From assembly GCA_964019335.1 (NCBI GenBank), contig OZ025677.1, forward strand, positions 575,037 to 620,251: a stretch of DNA of 45,215 nucleotides, written 5' to 3'. The position numbers and the translations under genes are program-made. The notes under the pieces were generated by a model, which saw only the letters and a list, made by a program, of their open reading frames with translations, ran no database searches and was not told the DNA's origin. The stretch comes from Diplonema japonicum. Its lineage: Eukaryota; Euglenozoa; Diplonemea; Diplonemida; Diplonemidae. Shown here piece by piece: positions 1 through 10,116 of this stretch (its first letter is position 1; the number at the start of each line of letters is the position of its first letter).

Positions 1-134
1 TAAAGGAAAAAAGAGAAAAGAAAAAAAATTATTTTTTTAATAAATAAAGAAACAGAACAAGAATAAGTGCCTTTTTCTACTGCCACTGGCATTCAAAAAG
101 CTGGATGAATAATACGTTCAAAGGGGTCACTTAC

Positions 135-962
135 GGCCTGCGGAGAGCGGCGAGGTATCTAGAAGATAAAAGAACAATAACATAAAACTCATTTTTGTCA
201 TCATCTTTTCTTTTTTTTCTTTGTTAAAGATACAGACAAAAATTTGAGCTTTTATTTTTTTCTCTCTTTTTCTTCCCTGCCCCATTCCGATTTCTTTCCC
301 CCCCCCCCCCCCTCTTCTTCTTTGTATTGCTTTTATTTTTTTAAACCGAAACAGAAAAACAAAATCAAAAAAAAAAAAAAAACATGGCTTTTTTTTTTTA
401 AAACGACAAAAGATTCTGTCATTTTCGAATTCGAGGAGCACGTACCTCACAAAAAAAAAAAAAAAAAAAAAAAAGAGAGAGAGAGAGACACAAAAATGGT
501 ATTTATTTTTGGTCACACATAAAAAAAAATAAAAAATAAAATCTTTTTTCTCCCTTTTGTTTTAAAACTTTTTCAGTAACGAAAGAGGAACTGGCCGTTG
601 TTTGTACGTGCCGGGTAAAACCTGGAGAAGTTTGTCAACCCGAAACACGTTGCCAACGTTCCCCTTTTGTTTAGACAAGTCAAAGAGTCGTTCTTGCAGA
701 AAAAAAGGCATGAGATAGTCTGTCGTGAGGCAAAAAAACAAAAAAGAACTATGATAGGAACGAAGTGGTTAGCAACGACCCGCGAAAAAAGTAATATGGT
801 AATAAGGTAATAAACTTGTAGTGTAAATTTTCCGCTCGAGTCAGGGGAAAAAAAAAAAGCAAAGGAAAGCTTGCAAACTTTTTTTTTTTTTTTATTTCGC
901 CTAAAACTATTGTCTTTTGGTAAAAGAATCATCCTGTGGTTTCCATAGACATTAACGGCGCG
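135..962 (-). other. Candidate exon islands of an unidentified split gene
   Basis: Three short minus-strand islands stand out from the homopolymer background. Positions 908-962 follow a TTTAG and read AVNVYGNHRMILLPKDN. Positions 408-445 follow a long T tract ending in GAG and read YVLLEFENDRIF. Positions 135-158 lie between TCTTCTAG and a consensus donor GTAAGT. The last two join in a compatible phase; the first does not join cleanly to the second. A copy of a dispersed repeat (about 581-702) sits between them, presumably within an intron. I recognise no family. These are inferred from splice-like borders and protein-like composition only, and the gene would continue past the left edge. Confidence 0.2.
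581..702. repeat. Dispersed repeat R2, copy 1
   Basis: A block of about 120 bases beginning GAGGAACTGGCCGTTG and ending near TCGTTCTTGCA. Close copies occur at about 18163-18258, 22344-22457 and 41228-41311, each beside a homopolymer run. The core GGGTAAAACCTGG is retained in three of the copies. No coding capacity is convincing. It behaves like a short SINE-like or MITE-like repeat. Confidence 0.6.
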
Positions 963-1045
963 CTAAATAGGCACATGTAAAATAAAATATAAAAAAAGCA
1001 AAGTCGGGCCCCTCCCCCCTCCTCCTCTTCCTCCTCCATTGTATT

Positions 1046-1118
1046 CTAATACCTCTTCTTCGGGCGGCCCTTCAGGCTGGCAGCCTTCTCCTGCTGCTTA
1101 AATCTCCTGCAAAGACTC
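1046..1118 (-). CDS. Candidate terminal exon, basic C-terminus
   Basis: A minus-strand island follows a good acceptor (TTTTCCCTTTCAG). It has one open frame, reading SLCRRFKQQEKAASLKG and then RPKKRY before a TAG stop. The highly basic tail would suit a ribosomal or nucleic-acid-binding protein, but I cannot name it. No start codon is present, so an upstream exon at higher coordinates is required. A possible partner at about 1888-1916 is ambiguous, because the same bases also look like a plus-strand acceptor. Confidence 0.3.
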
Positions 1119-1301
1119 CTGAAAGGGAAAACCTTAAGTTAATAAGGAATTTGAGTTTCAAAAAAACTTTTTTTTTTTTTTTTTTCCAGTTCCATTTTTT
1201 TTCCATTTTTTTTTTTTTTTTTTTTTTTGGCAGATTTTTCAAAAAATTTCAATTTTGTACAATGAAAAAAAAAAAAAAAAAAAAAGAAGATAAATTACAG
1301 G

Positions 1302-1603
1302 TGTGCAGGGTGGGTGCTCACCGTTCAGAGAAGAATTCACACCAATTGGTCACTGTTCTGCGGTTGTTGTCTGGTGGTGGCTGTTTGTCGCGATGAGATG
1401 GACGGCACCTGAGTGTCGGCCCCCAAGACGTTGTAGGGGTGTGTACCCTTGTCTTGGTGCTGGCTGAGAAAGCACTCTTTCCCTACTTCCTGCCTGCGTA
1501 CCATCTAGGTTTTGCTACGTTCGATTTCAACAGCTCCACCGCTACCGATGTGGAACTGGTGTACTTCTTATATTTCCAAGTCATGCCCCACCACAAAAAA
1601 CTT
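1302..1603. repeat. Diverged SINE/LINE-derived repeat
   Basis: The first part (GGGTGGGTGCTCACCGTTCAG) recurs at about 11640-11695. The minus strand at about 1430-1480 encodes a peptide resembling part of the LINE ORF2 C-terminus (AFSASTKTRVHT here, AFPAEPSTRVHT in the LINE). The end (about 1550-1603) matches the 5' head of the SINE family described below. It looks like an old, eroded retroposon mixture. Confidence 0.4.
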
Positions 1604-3374
1604 GTGAAAGATTGGTTTCTTCCTTATAGCTGTATTTTTCCTTTTTTTTTTTTAATTAATTAATTAAAAAAAATGCAAAAAAAAAAAAAAAAAAAAAAAG
1701 AAAAAAATGTAGTGGTTTCTTCATTGTTCCTTGTTCTTTCCATTTTTTTTTTTTTTTCCTTTTTTTTTTTGTGCATATATAAAATAAGAGGCATAAAGAT
1801 TAATCGCGAAAGTGAAATTTTGTTTAAAACAAGTTTCGCAGATTAATTTTCTTCTTTTTTCTTTCTTTTTCTTTTTTGTAATTACAGGCGGCAACCTCCT
1901 GTGACCGTCTTCTTCTTAAAAATGAGGAAAATAAGAGGGGGGGGGGAGGGGGGCGAGGTGTTTTGTTAACTGCCGGGAAAATAGGGGGGACAAAAAAAAA
2001 CCAAAAATAAGATGGGGAGAATTTAACTTTTTTTCTTTCCGGAAAAAAAAAAACTTATGGGGGGTAATACTTCCAGTCTTTTCACTTAGAGATAGAAAAT
2101 AAAAGAAACTAACCTCCCCCCCCATAATAAAACCTTTGGAAAGAGAAAAAAAAGGTTTTCTTCTTCTTCTTTCTTTCTTTCTTTCTTTCATTTTTATGAG
2201 GGCTTCCTTCTTTTTTTTTTCCTTTCTTTTTTTTCTTTTTAAAATATTGAGAAATACCAAAATAGAATTCGTTCGAGTTAATATGCCCACGCAATGATGA
2301 GCAAAGGCTATAAAAAAACGAAAAGAAAAGTAGAAAGGAGACAAAAAAAAAAAAAGAGACATTTAGAAAAAAAAGAAAGAACTAGTTTGGCCTCCCGCTC
2401 TTTTTCTTTTTTTCCTCTTCTTTTTTTGCGAAATAGGTCAATGAGAATAGAGATTTTGCATGTATCCCTAAACTTCAGGTTTTTTTATCCTGATGCCAAT
2501 CACTCGGCATTTGTCCTTTCTTTCTTTCTTTTTTTTTTTTTCTGAAGCTTTTGTGACAACAAAAAAAACAAGAATAAAGAAATGTTTTTTTTTTTTTTTT
2601 TTTTTGCTTTTTCCCACACTTTTTATTTTAAAGAGGGGGTTGGGGAGGGAGGGAGGGAGGGGGAGAAACGAGAAATTTCCTTTTTTTGGTTTTTTTCTTT
2701 TTTTTTTTTTGGTTGAATTTTTCTTTTTCTTTTTTTTTTTTTTTTTCTTTTTTGGAAGTATAGGGTTTTGCGATTTTGTTGTTGTTTTTTTTTTTTTTTT
2801 TTTTGGCGGTTGGGGGCAGGGAAAATAAATGGAGAGAGAAGAAAAAGAGAGAAAGAGAAAAGGAAAGGAGGCTAAAAAGGAGCAACCAGCACTCAATATG
2901 GCTCAACCCGAGAAAACGGGAGCACATTCTTTGAGAAGTATGACCCCATTTCTTGAATGAGGGAACTGAGTGCGGTTTTCCATTCTGTTGTTGCCCAGCC
3001 TTTGAATAATAAAAAAAAAAAAAATAGACTAACTTTCAATAAGAACAAATAAATAAAATAAAAAAAAATAAAAAAAGAAAAATAGATATAGTAAGCGGGT
3101 GGAGGGAGGGGGATATAAAAAAAAAAAAAAAAGCTAAGGCAACAAAAAAAAAGGGGGGGATTTTGTTAAAAAAGATTAGGTGCCCTGAAAGCAACCAGAG
3201 AATTTTTTTGAAAAGAAAAAAAAGGGGGGGGGTGGGAGGGAATGGAAACAAATAAAAAATAAAATAAAATAAAAAAAAGCCGTATCGCAGAAAAAGGGAA
3301 AAAAAATAATATTAATAGAGCCGCATTTGAGAAACAAAATACAAGTCCAGATTTCCCCCCTTGAAAACAGGGGG

Positions 3375-3405
<31 letters not shown>

Positions 3406-4039
3406 TGACACAACATTCGTTGTGTCTAATTGCAAAGGACCGCTGCGACACTAAAATGGCGAACTGTCACTTTACTAATAATTTAACTGGCAAATTATTT
3501 CAATAAATGCGGCAATATAAAAAAAATAAGGTAGTTTTTTTTTTTTTCTTTTTCTTTTTTTTTTCCTTTTTTTTTTCCCCCCGTTCTTTTACAAAACCCC
3601 TCCTAGCATCCCAGTTTAAAAAAAAAAAATTTTTTTTTTTCTTCTTTTTTTCTTTTTTTTTAAACTGGACATCACAAACACAAAATCCCTTTTTTTTTGT
3701 ATGTGGAGAAAAAGCGATTGAGTAAAGTAACGCAAAAATGGGTTTGGGAAGTAAGAAGAGAGGGGCAAATAAAAAAAATGGAAAACTTCCCTGTTGCAGG
3801 CAAGGTTGAATAACTTAAAGAAAAGAAAAGGGGGGCAAAAGGAGGTGAGTGGAGGAGAAAAGGAGCAGAGTATTAAGATAATGAAAATAAAAAAAGGAGG
3901 GTAAGAATTTAAAAAAAAAAAAAAATTACAACAATATAAATCTTGGGCAAATGAGTGGCTTTTTCTTTTTTACAAGGACAGAAGAGAGAAAGGAGAGGGT
4001 GAAAAAAAAACTTCTTTTTCTTTTTTGTTTCATGAGAAA
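1604..4039. other. Homopolymer-rich stretch, no supported gene
   Basis: This is mostly runs of A, T, G and C, with scattered 40-100-base islands of normal complexity (about 2240-2310, 2870-3000, 3300-3500). Some islands follow pyrimidine-AG borders on the minus strand and read as short hydrophobic peptides, but none connects to another in a convincing frame. Around 3406-3425 there is a perfect 8-bp hairpin with a 4-base loop (GACACAAC-ATTC-GTTGTGTC). Confidence 0.4.
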
Positions 4040-4374
4040 TTAGCTAGAGTGAAAGGCTTTACTGCCGCAGCAGTCGGCCCCAGTAGAAAAACTGTACTTA
4101 ATCACAATGAGAAAGATGACCCAAAAAAAGAAGTAAGCGCTGTATTTCTTGCGGTAAAATTGGGTAGGGGTTTTTGAAAGCAAGTTTACCACCTCCCAAT
4201 TGTCACCTCTACCATTTTACTTTTTTTTTTTGACGATTATTAGAGAAAGGAGAAAAAATATAAGAAAGAAAAAGTAGAAAAGCATCTGTCACCTTTTCTT
4301 TTTGTTCGAAAAATTATCCCGCAAAAACCACAGGATGTATAGTAAACCTGCAGTTTTCCTAACGAATATTCTTG
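4040..4374 (-). CDS. Candidate split gene, membrane-type C-terminus (two exons)
   Basis: Two minus-strand islands fit together as the end of a gene. Exon 4293-4374 follows TTTTTGTATTAG, reads RIFVRKTAGLLYILWFL and on to NKKK, and stops at a GTGACA donor. Exon 4040-4208 follows GGTAG and reads GDNWEVVNLLSKTPTQFYRKK, then a hydrophobic segment (YFFFWVIFLIVI), then GADCCGSKAFHSS and a TAA stop. The intron would be 84 bases, and the phase joins exactly through AG plus A. A membrane segment near the C-terminus is clear; the family is not recognised. A possible earlier exon lies at about 4586-4647. The start was not found. Confidence 0.45.
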
Positions 4375-4764
4375 CTAATACAAAAAAAAAAAAGTTCTTC
4401 AGAAGAAAAAGAGAAACTCCCCCCTGTATTTCTGTATTTTTTTTAATTTTTTTCCCCCACATTTTATTTTTTTCCAAACAACAATGGGAGGAGAATTACT
4501 CTCTTTTATCATTTAAACTCTTTTTCTTTCTCTTTCTTATCCCCCCCCCTCCCCCTCCCCCCTTTCTCACTTTTCTTCTCTTCGAAAAAAAAAAACCAGC
4601 CCCTCTTTTTATCCTTTTCCTAACTAATAAAAAATCTTTCACTATTGCTATAGGTGAACCAAAATAGCAACAGCCCCCCCCCCCCCCCCCCCCCCATAAA
4701 TAAATAATAAAAATAAATTTGCATTTTCTTTTTAAAGAAAAGGAATCACCCGAAGAAGTAAATA

Positions 4765-5875
4765 TGGGTAAAATTCAAAATAGGGGTACAGAATTTAGCC
4801 CTTTTTTGGATTTGGCCATAAAATGACCTAAGGTGAGGAAGAACACCTCACGGTTGTCACCAAAACCACCCTGTGGGCCCATTCCTGGGTGACAACAGTG
4901 ATTGGCGCACGTATTTTGGGAATATTTCCCTGTTTTTGTGTGTTTTTGGGCCCTTTTTGGGACTTGTCAAGAATGGACAGATTCTCCTGTTTTTCGTAGG
5001 TGCGCCAAAAAAATGGAAAAAATACATGTTTCAAAGTTGAGTGGGGGTGGGTTGTACCCAGAGGTGTCGCAGGGTGTGAAACATGCCATTTCCACACCCC
5101 AGGGGGGTCATTTTATGAATCAGAAAAAGAACTGGAAACCCCTGACACCCCCTGTCACCCCCCCCTGTCATAGGGGGCACCCCCTGACACCCCCTATGAC
5201 AGGGCTCAGAACACCGTCCTTTTGACATGTTGCATGTCAAAACACCATATTTTACCCCAAAAACACCGAAACACCACGAATACCACCCCATGGGACCCTT
5301 GAAAACATGTCTAAAATCGACTTTGCAATCCTGGAAGGGGAGCGGTTTATGGCCAAAACTCAGGTACAAAAGCGCCAGTTTTGCAGCTTGAAAACAGAGG
5401 AGATTGAGGAGTTACGTAAGACATGGAAACTGGACAAATCGAGTTTTAAATTTGTTTCTGCAGCATATTAAGAACACAACACTCTTAAGAAAGGCTGGAA
5501 AGAGGAAAGAGGTTCAGGTGCTTCAAGTGCAGCCACACAACAGAAGGTTGCGCATTGTCTCGAGAAGGTTCTGTGTCGTCAACAGAGTCAAGCCCCGTAA
5601 GTCCTGCAAGTCCTGCTAATGAAAGTCCGCCTGAACAATCGCAAACAAGGTGCAACAACTTGCAGCTGAGTATAGTAACCCCATTTAGCGAACGGACCAG
5701 AGGGCGAGCTGATCGTCCTCAGTTTTATAATCAAGCTGGGTTCGCATTTCTGGGTTTCACTGCCCATTATTTAGAAGGCAAGGAAACAAAAGTCCATCAC
5801 TTTTACTTCTTATTAAGGCCCCACATCAGGGCAATCCAGGGCTAAATTCTGTACCCCTATTTTGAATTTTACCCA
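4765..5875. mobile_element. 1.1-kb element with perfect 41-bp inverted repeats
   Basis: The sequence at 4762-4802 is the exact reverse complement of 5838-5878. The ends read TGGGTAAAATTC...GAATTTTACCCA and are flanked by TA on both sides, as expected for a TA-target DNA transposon (Tc1/mariner superfamily or similar). The inside carries CCCCTGACA-type short repeats (about 5140-5210) and only broken reading frames; one (5489-5845, plus) has a cysteine-rich CFKCSHTTEGC segment. No complete transposase is visible, so it is probably non-autonomous. Perfect TIRs suggest recent movement. It lies between the 349-residue gene and the candidate split gene at 4040-4374. Confidence 0.8.
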
Positions 5876-5878
5876 TAT

Positions 5879-6127
5879 AAAAAAAAAAAAAAAAATAAAG
5901 AAAAAGAAAGCTGTTTGCCACAATGGCAAAATCTTCTTTCTCTCCACCCCCTTTTTTTCCTTCTTTTTTTTGTATAAAAACAATATTTAATTCCCCCCCC
6001 CCCCCTCATCCAAAACACACTAAAGAGAGAGAAAAAAAGAAAAAAAATCACGAGAACACGTCATCAATTAGGACAAAAAAAAAAGATCTTTTCAAAAATT
6101 AACTTTATTATTATTATATATATATCA
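5879..6127. other. Intergenic, 3' flank of the 349-residue gene
   Basis: A/T- and C-rich runs only. A small hairpin (TTGCCA/TGGCAA) lies near 5918-5932. No gene seen. Confidence 0.4.
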
Positions 6128-7177
6128 TCATGCAGTCATTGGCCGACACACCCTCTCAAGGTCATCATCACCTGCTGTAGCATACCCACTGTCATCAAGA
6201 GATTTCACAGTGCACATACTACCATTGGCGCTCGCGAGGGAATAACTGAATTCTTCCTCTTCAGAGTCTCTTGCGCTCTCTTCCTTCAACTCTGTGGACA
6301 CATTGATGAGAGCCTCAGCACAGGTGAAGAGCATGACCTTGAAGGCGTAAAGAGCCTCGACTGCTGTGCTGGATGCCTGGACAGCATCTTGAGAGCACAG
6401 TTTGGAGAGGGAAGCGGCGGCCTCGCCTGTCATCCCTTTGATCTCCCCTTGGCTGCTGATCACCTTGTACTTGCTGAACTCCTCGCCCTTCCCGTACCTT
6501 TCCCCTACAAGGTTCACTACAACCTCAGCCTCCCTGTCACCATCCTTGATGCGCAGTGCACCTTGGAGCAAGACCCTTGTTTCCCTTCTTGTCAGTCTGA
6601 AGTTGTCAATTGCAACGTTTAAAGGGAAATCAACAAATTTTGTTTGTACATCGCCTTCGTTGCCCAGCTCGTGGAGCTCGTCTAGAACCTCGCCGAACAC
6701 GGAGCTGCTCCCCACAGCAGCCTCGACAATTACGTCGCCTGCTCCGCATGAGCGCCTCAAAGCGTCTTGAAGAACCTGTGCTGTCTGGAGCACCGCCGCA
6801 CCTTTGCCTTTGACCTCTTCCCTCTGCTTTGCTTCTTCTTCTTTCCTCGCTGCTTCTTTTTCCTTCTCCTCGAATATTTTTTCCTGCATTTCCCTGAAGT
6901 GAGGGTGGTCCTCGATCGCGTCCCAAAACCAGTCCTTCTTCACCAGCCACGAGCAGACCTCCTCCTTCTCGGTCTCGTCCTCCTCAAGCCCCTGTAGCTG
7001 CGATACGATCTTGCTGCCTCTGCGGGCCTTCGCTGCGGGTTTCCCCTTCAGCTCCCTCACCAGCCCGTCGATGGAGCTGATCTGCTCGATGCCAAGGTTC
7101 TGCAGTTCCGTAAGTGCGTTCAACGCAGCCTGCTTTTCCTGTCTTTTCAGTCTTCTTATCAAGTGTGAAGTCACCAT
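6128..7177 (-). CDS. Coiled-coil protein with possible divergent SpoVS-like tandem domains (349 aa)
   Basis: This is an intact ATG-initiated frame. Residues 1-30 are basic and helical, and residues 70-125 are a charged coiled coil rich in E and K. The second half has two weakly repeated alpha/beta units (about 180-225 and 240-318). The segment AAASLSKL followed by STAVEALYAFKVMLF resembles VAGSLAKML and NTAIKSLALARAML in the clear SpoVS-like protein at 31285-32406, with the middle strand missing. That assignment is my inference and needs a profile search. An acceptor-like CCCCCTCACAG ends 20 bases before the ATG, preceded by a strong C/T tract, suggesting a very short 5' UTR. The tail is acidic and Ser-rich. 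Function unknown. Confidence 0.75.
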   Translation of the reverse strand: MVTSHLIRRLKRQEKQAALNALTELQNLGIEQISSIDGLVRELKGKPAAKARRGSKIVSQLQGLEEDETEKEEVCSWLVKKDWFWDAIEDHPHFREMQEKIFEEKEKEAARKEEEAKQREEVKGKGAAVLQTAQVLQDALRRSCGAGDVIVEAAVGSSSVFGEVLDELHELGNEGDVQTKFVDFPLNVAIDNFRLTRRETRVLLQGALRIKDGDREAEVVVNLVGERYGKGEEFSKYKVISSQGEIKGMTGEAAASLSKLCSQDAVQASSTAVEALYAFKVMLFTCAEALINVSTELKEESARDSEEEEFSYSLASANGSMCTVKSLDDSGYATAGDDDLERVCRPMTA

Positions 7178-7787
7178 TGTACAGTGTAGTTACAACGCTG
7201 TGAGGGGGATGATGGGGGGTGATAACAAGAAAAATAAATAAAGGGGGGGGGGGAAGGAAAACTTTCATTTGGCGTTTTTGTGCGATTTTAGAGAAAAACC
7301 CACGTTGCCAATGAAGAGTGTTTCGTTTCTTCTTTTTTTTTTCTGGGAATGAAAAGACGTTTGTTTTGTGCGCACGAGCGGGTATTTTTACCTAATAAAA
7401 TAACTCATGACCGCCATCAACTAGTTTTTAGTCTCGACAATGTCGTATTGTTGAAACAAAAAAACAAAAAAAAAGAAAAACAGTAAAAAGAAGCGGAGAA
7501 AAAAGGTGGTCACAGTTTTGCTGCCGCCTAAGGGTGAGCTTTGCCCATAAAAAAAAAAAAAGAATAGGCAACTACTTGTTTCTTTTCACTTTACGTTAGG
7601 ATGAACCAAACTAGGGGAAAAGTCCTAGTTTTCTCTCTCTCTCTTTTTTTTTTTTTTTTAGTAGGTAAAAATAAGCTAACAAAAAAAAAAAAAAACAAAA
7701 AAAAAAAAAACGTTCAGTTTTTTGGAGGGAAAAAATTCATTCACTCATTTATCATTCTTACATTCCCCCCCCCTCCCCTTTCTTCTC
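7178..7787. repeat. Intergenic with a partial copy of repeat R3
   Basis: About 7355-7455 carries a partial copy of a dispersed repeat (GTGCGCACGAGCGG, CCATCAACTAGTTTTTAGTC). Fuller copies are at 22057-22168 and 43550-43657. The rest is A/T tracts. The pyrimidine tract before the 349-residue gene ends at about 7260. Confidence 0.5.
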
Positions 7788-9416
7788 TTAGGGGTTGTTA
7801 TAATATCCCCACCTGTCCCAGAAGTCACAGACATCCTTCTTAAGGTCTTTCTTCATCATTGTCGGGGTCATGAACGACATGAAATTGTCCGTCCCATCAG
7901 GCGCTACCCCGTACTCAGCCCAGGTCAGCCCATTGCAGTTTTCACAAACCGGAGATTTCGAATCAGTCAATGATGACCAAAAGGAAGACATCACTGCAGA
8001 CAAGGCATGGTCAGACGGCAGCCAATAAGAAGCAGGAAGGTTCCAAACATAAGGAATCTCACTGGAGTGACTATCCCCTGTAGTGTTGTAGCTCGGGGTG
8101 TTGAGCGTCTGGTTAAATTGGTAAGTGAACACAGGCTGGCTCCGCTTGGAGTTACCCCGCAACGCACGGAGAAGGTGCCTGGTTGGGCAGGCAAATATAA
8201 AATCGGTGATCAAATTCTGACACTTCACCTCCACAGTGGGAAAACCCAATCCAGAGTAAAACTCATCGACCGCTTCCGACATGGTCTCATTGAAGAAATG
8301 CCTCAGAGTTCTCTCCCACCCGTTTTTATCAAAAAACGCTGGAAAGTCACCGTTCACAACAAGCGGGATAATAGGCGAAAAGGCAGTACCCTCATCGTGA
8401 CACGTGCCCATGACAATCGGTACGTCGGCAGCCTCACCCTTCACAGCAGCTTCGTAAGGACGCATAGTCAAAGCGGAACCATCGATGACAGGGAAGTAAG
8501 GCATAACAGGCATCAGACGGGGCATGATGCCAATATCGTTCTTTGGGAAGAGATGTCTCCATTCTAATAAAGGCGACATGACATCGCCCAGCGGCATGGA
8601 TCGCAGGCAATGGAGTTGGTTTGGACCTGATGGACAGCCTACTTTTTGCGAATACACCTCGCCGAATTCTGTTGAGTTCTTCAAGGGTGCGAAAGAGATG
8701 TCCGACACCGGTACAGAACTCTCGCACACCGCAGCGTGGAACAGGCCACGTGAACCGGGCATGGCAAGGTGCGCTGTGACGGAGATCGCTCCTGCAGACT
8801 GTCCGAATATCATAACATTGTCCTTGTTCCCTCCAAACGATGCGATATTGTTCTGCACCCATTTCAAGGCGTATTGTTGGTCGAGGAGACCGTAATTCCC
8901 GGTGGTGTTGTGCTCCTTCATCAGGCCGTCCAGGGCGAGGAAGCCCAGGTTTGAGAGGCGGTAGTTCATCGCCACGACGATCTTGTTGTGCTTGAGCGCA
9001 AGGTTCTTCCCGTTGAACGCATTCCCTGCGTCTTCCGAACCAGTCACAAAGCCACCCCCGTATATCCATGCCATCACACCTAGGTTTTGGTTAGCACTCG
9101 CGTTCGCAGGACGGTAGACATCTAATGTAAGGCAGTCTTCTTCGCCGAGAAGGATGCCTTTGTAGATATGGATTTGTGGGCATTCGGGTGGTTGTGTTCT
9201 GTCGTTAAGTCGCTTAACGCCGTTCCATTTTTGAGCAGGGGTGGGGGGGGCGAACCTGTTCTGGCCCACGGGTGAGGCCGCGAATGGGATTCCCCAGAAG
9301 TATTCTGTTCCCGTTATGCTGTCTACATGGCCTTCGACCTTCCCGTACTGTGTGTCCACCACCAACCCGGCGTTGCAGGCGGACAGGGCCGCTGCGAGCG
9401 TTATCGCTTTTAACAT
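7788..9416 (-). CDS. Secreted type-B carboxylesterase/lipase family protein
   Basis: The protein is 542 residues, the normal size for the type-B carboxylesterase (alpha/beta hydrolase) family that hydrolyses carboxylic esters. A signal peptide is clear (MLKAITLAAALSACNAG). Family marks are EDCLTLDVYRP (about 94-104), the oxyanion-hole segment YGGGF (about 119-123), the nucleophile elbow GQSAG with Ser207, Glu342 in HDEGTAF and His450 in GDSHSSEIPY. The triad is therefore complete. Several NXT/NXS sites suit a secreted or endomembrane enzyme. No intron is needed. Upstream, TTTTTTACCCCCACTTTTTCAG ends 28 bases before the ATG, a textbook 3' splice site and so a likely trans-splice point. The substrate cannot be told from sequence. 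Confidence 0.9.
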   Translation of the reverse strand: MLKAITLAAALSACNAGLVVDTQYGKVEGHVDSITGTEYFWGIPFAASPVGQNRFAPPTPAQKWNGVKRLNDRTQPPECPQIHIYKGILLGEEDCLTLDVYRPANASANQNLGVMAWIYGGGFVTGSEDAGNAFNGKNLALKHNKIVVAMNYRLSNLGFLALDGLMKEHNTTGNYGLLDQQYALKWVQNNIASFGGNKDNVMIFGQSAGAISVTAHLAMPGSRGLFHAAVCESSVPVSDISFAPLKNSTEFGEVYSQKVGCPSGPNQLHCLRSMPLGDVMSPLLEWRHLFPKNDIGIMPRLMPVMPYFPVIDGSALTMRPYEAAVKGEAADVPIVMGTCHDEGTAFSPIIPLVVNGDFPAFFDKNGWERTLRHFFNETMSEAVDEFYSGLGFPTVEVKCQNLITDFIFACPTRHLLRALRGNSKRSQPVFTYQFNQTLNTPSYNTTGDSHSSEIPYVWNLPASYWLPSDHALSAVMSSFWSSLTDSKSPVCENCNGLTWAEYGVAPDGTDNFMSFMTPTMMKKDLKKDVCDFWDRWGYYNNP

Positions 9417-9626
9417 TATTTTTCTCCCCCGTTTCTAAAATGTGCTGAAAAAGTGGGGGTAAAAAAAAAAAAATGATTGGGACAATCATCTCAAACAGCG
9501 GTTTCGAGTTTATAATGTTATAAAAAAAAAAAAAAAAAAAAGACTGTTGCAAATGCAACGATGGAATGGGGGAGAATAAGTGGGGGAATGGGGGAGCGAT
9601 TAGAGTGTTAAGAGCAGGTTTCCCAC

Positions 9627-9661
<35 letters not shown>

Positions 9662-9689
9662 CGGGTGAAAGGGTTTCACTAGACTGCAA

Positions 9690-9731
<42 letters not shown>

Positions 9732-9735
9732 TTGC
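9417..9735. other. Upstream flank of the esterase gene
   Basis: It contains the acceptor-like site at 9445-9446, T/A runs and an exceptionally long T run (about 9693-9730). No gene seen. Confidence 0.4.
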
Positions 9736-10100
9736 TGTTGCCGATGTTTGTGTTTGGAAAAAAATCTACAAACGTATACGTTTCCACCCTTTTTTTGTTT
9801 ACGGGAAAAACTTGAAATTTTCAAACATTCAAATATTTTGTCCACCACGGTTACCCATCCACGGTTATCGCGCAAAGATTTTACAGCGTGCAGCTTAGTT
9901 AAAGATTCTAATCGGAGGGAAGAGAGGAGGTGAGAGGGGCACAACCATAACACGTGCAAACACGGATATGCCACTGAGCGCACTGAGGTAGTTTTTCTTT
10001 CTCGTTTTCTTCTTCTTTTTCTTTTTTTCTTTTTCTTTTGACGTTGTGTAATATCTCTTCAACCTGGGCGTCGCCTTGCAGGTTCCAGAAGTGCAGTGCT
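9736..10100 (-). CDS. Candidate exons of an unidentified gene
   Basis: At minus-strand 9907 downward there is a 165-base open segment reading SLTKLHAVKSLRDNRGW and VTVVDKIFECLKISSF. It sits directly after an excellent acceptor, CACCTCCTCTCTTCCCTCCGATTAG. Just upstream, 9990-10100 reads HFWNLQGDAQVEEILHNVK, then a KE-rich stretch and LPQCAQWHI. Short introns of 38 or 56 bases would join them in frame. The 3' end runs into a poly-A (poly-Lys) tract, so the stop is unknown. A TIR element begins at 10117 immediately upstream, probably inside an intron. No family recognised. Confidence 0.3.
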
Positions 10101-10116
10101 TTTTTTTTCTTTCTTT

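Noticed and set aside
1871-1930. Possible exon at 1888-1916 linked to the basic terminal exon
   Set aside because: The same bases form an equally good acceptor on the plus strand (TTTGTAATTACAG), so direction cannot be decided.
2468-2927. Lys- and Phe-rich frames here and in many similar places
   Set aside because: They are translations of A and T runs and carry no protein-like information.
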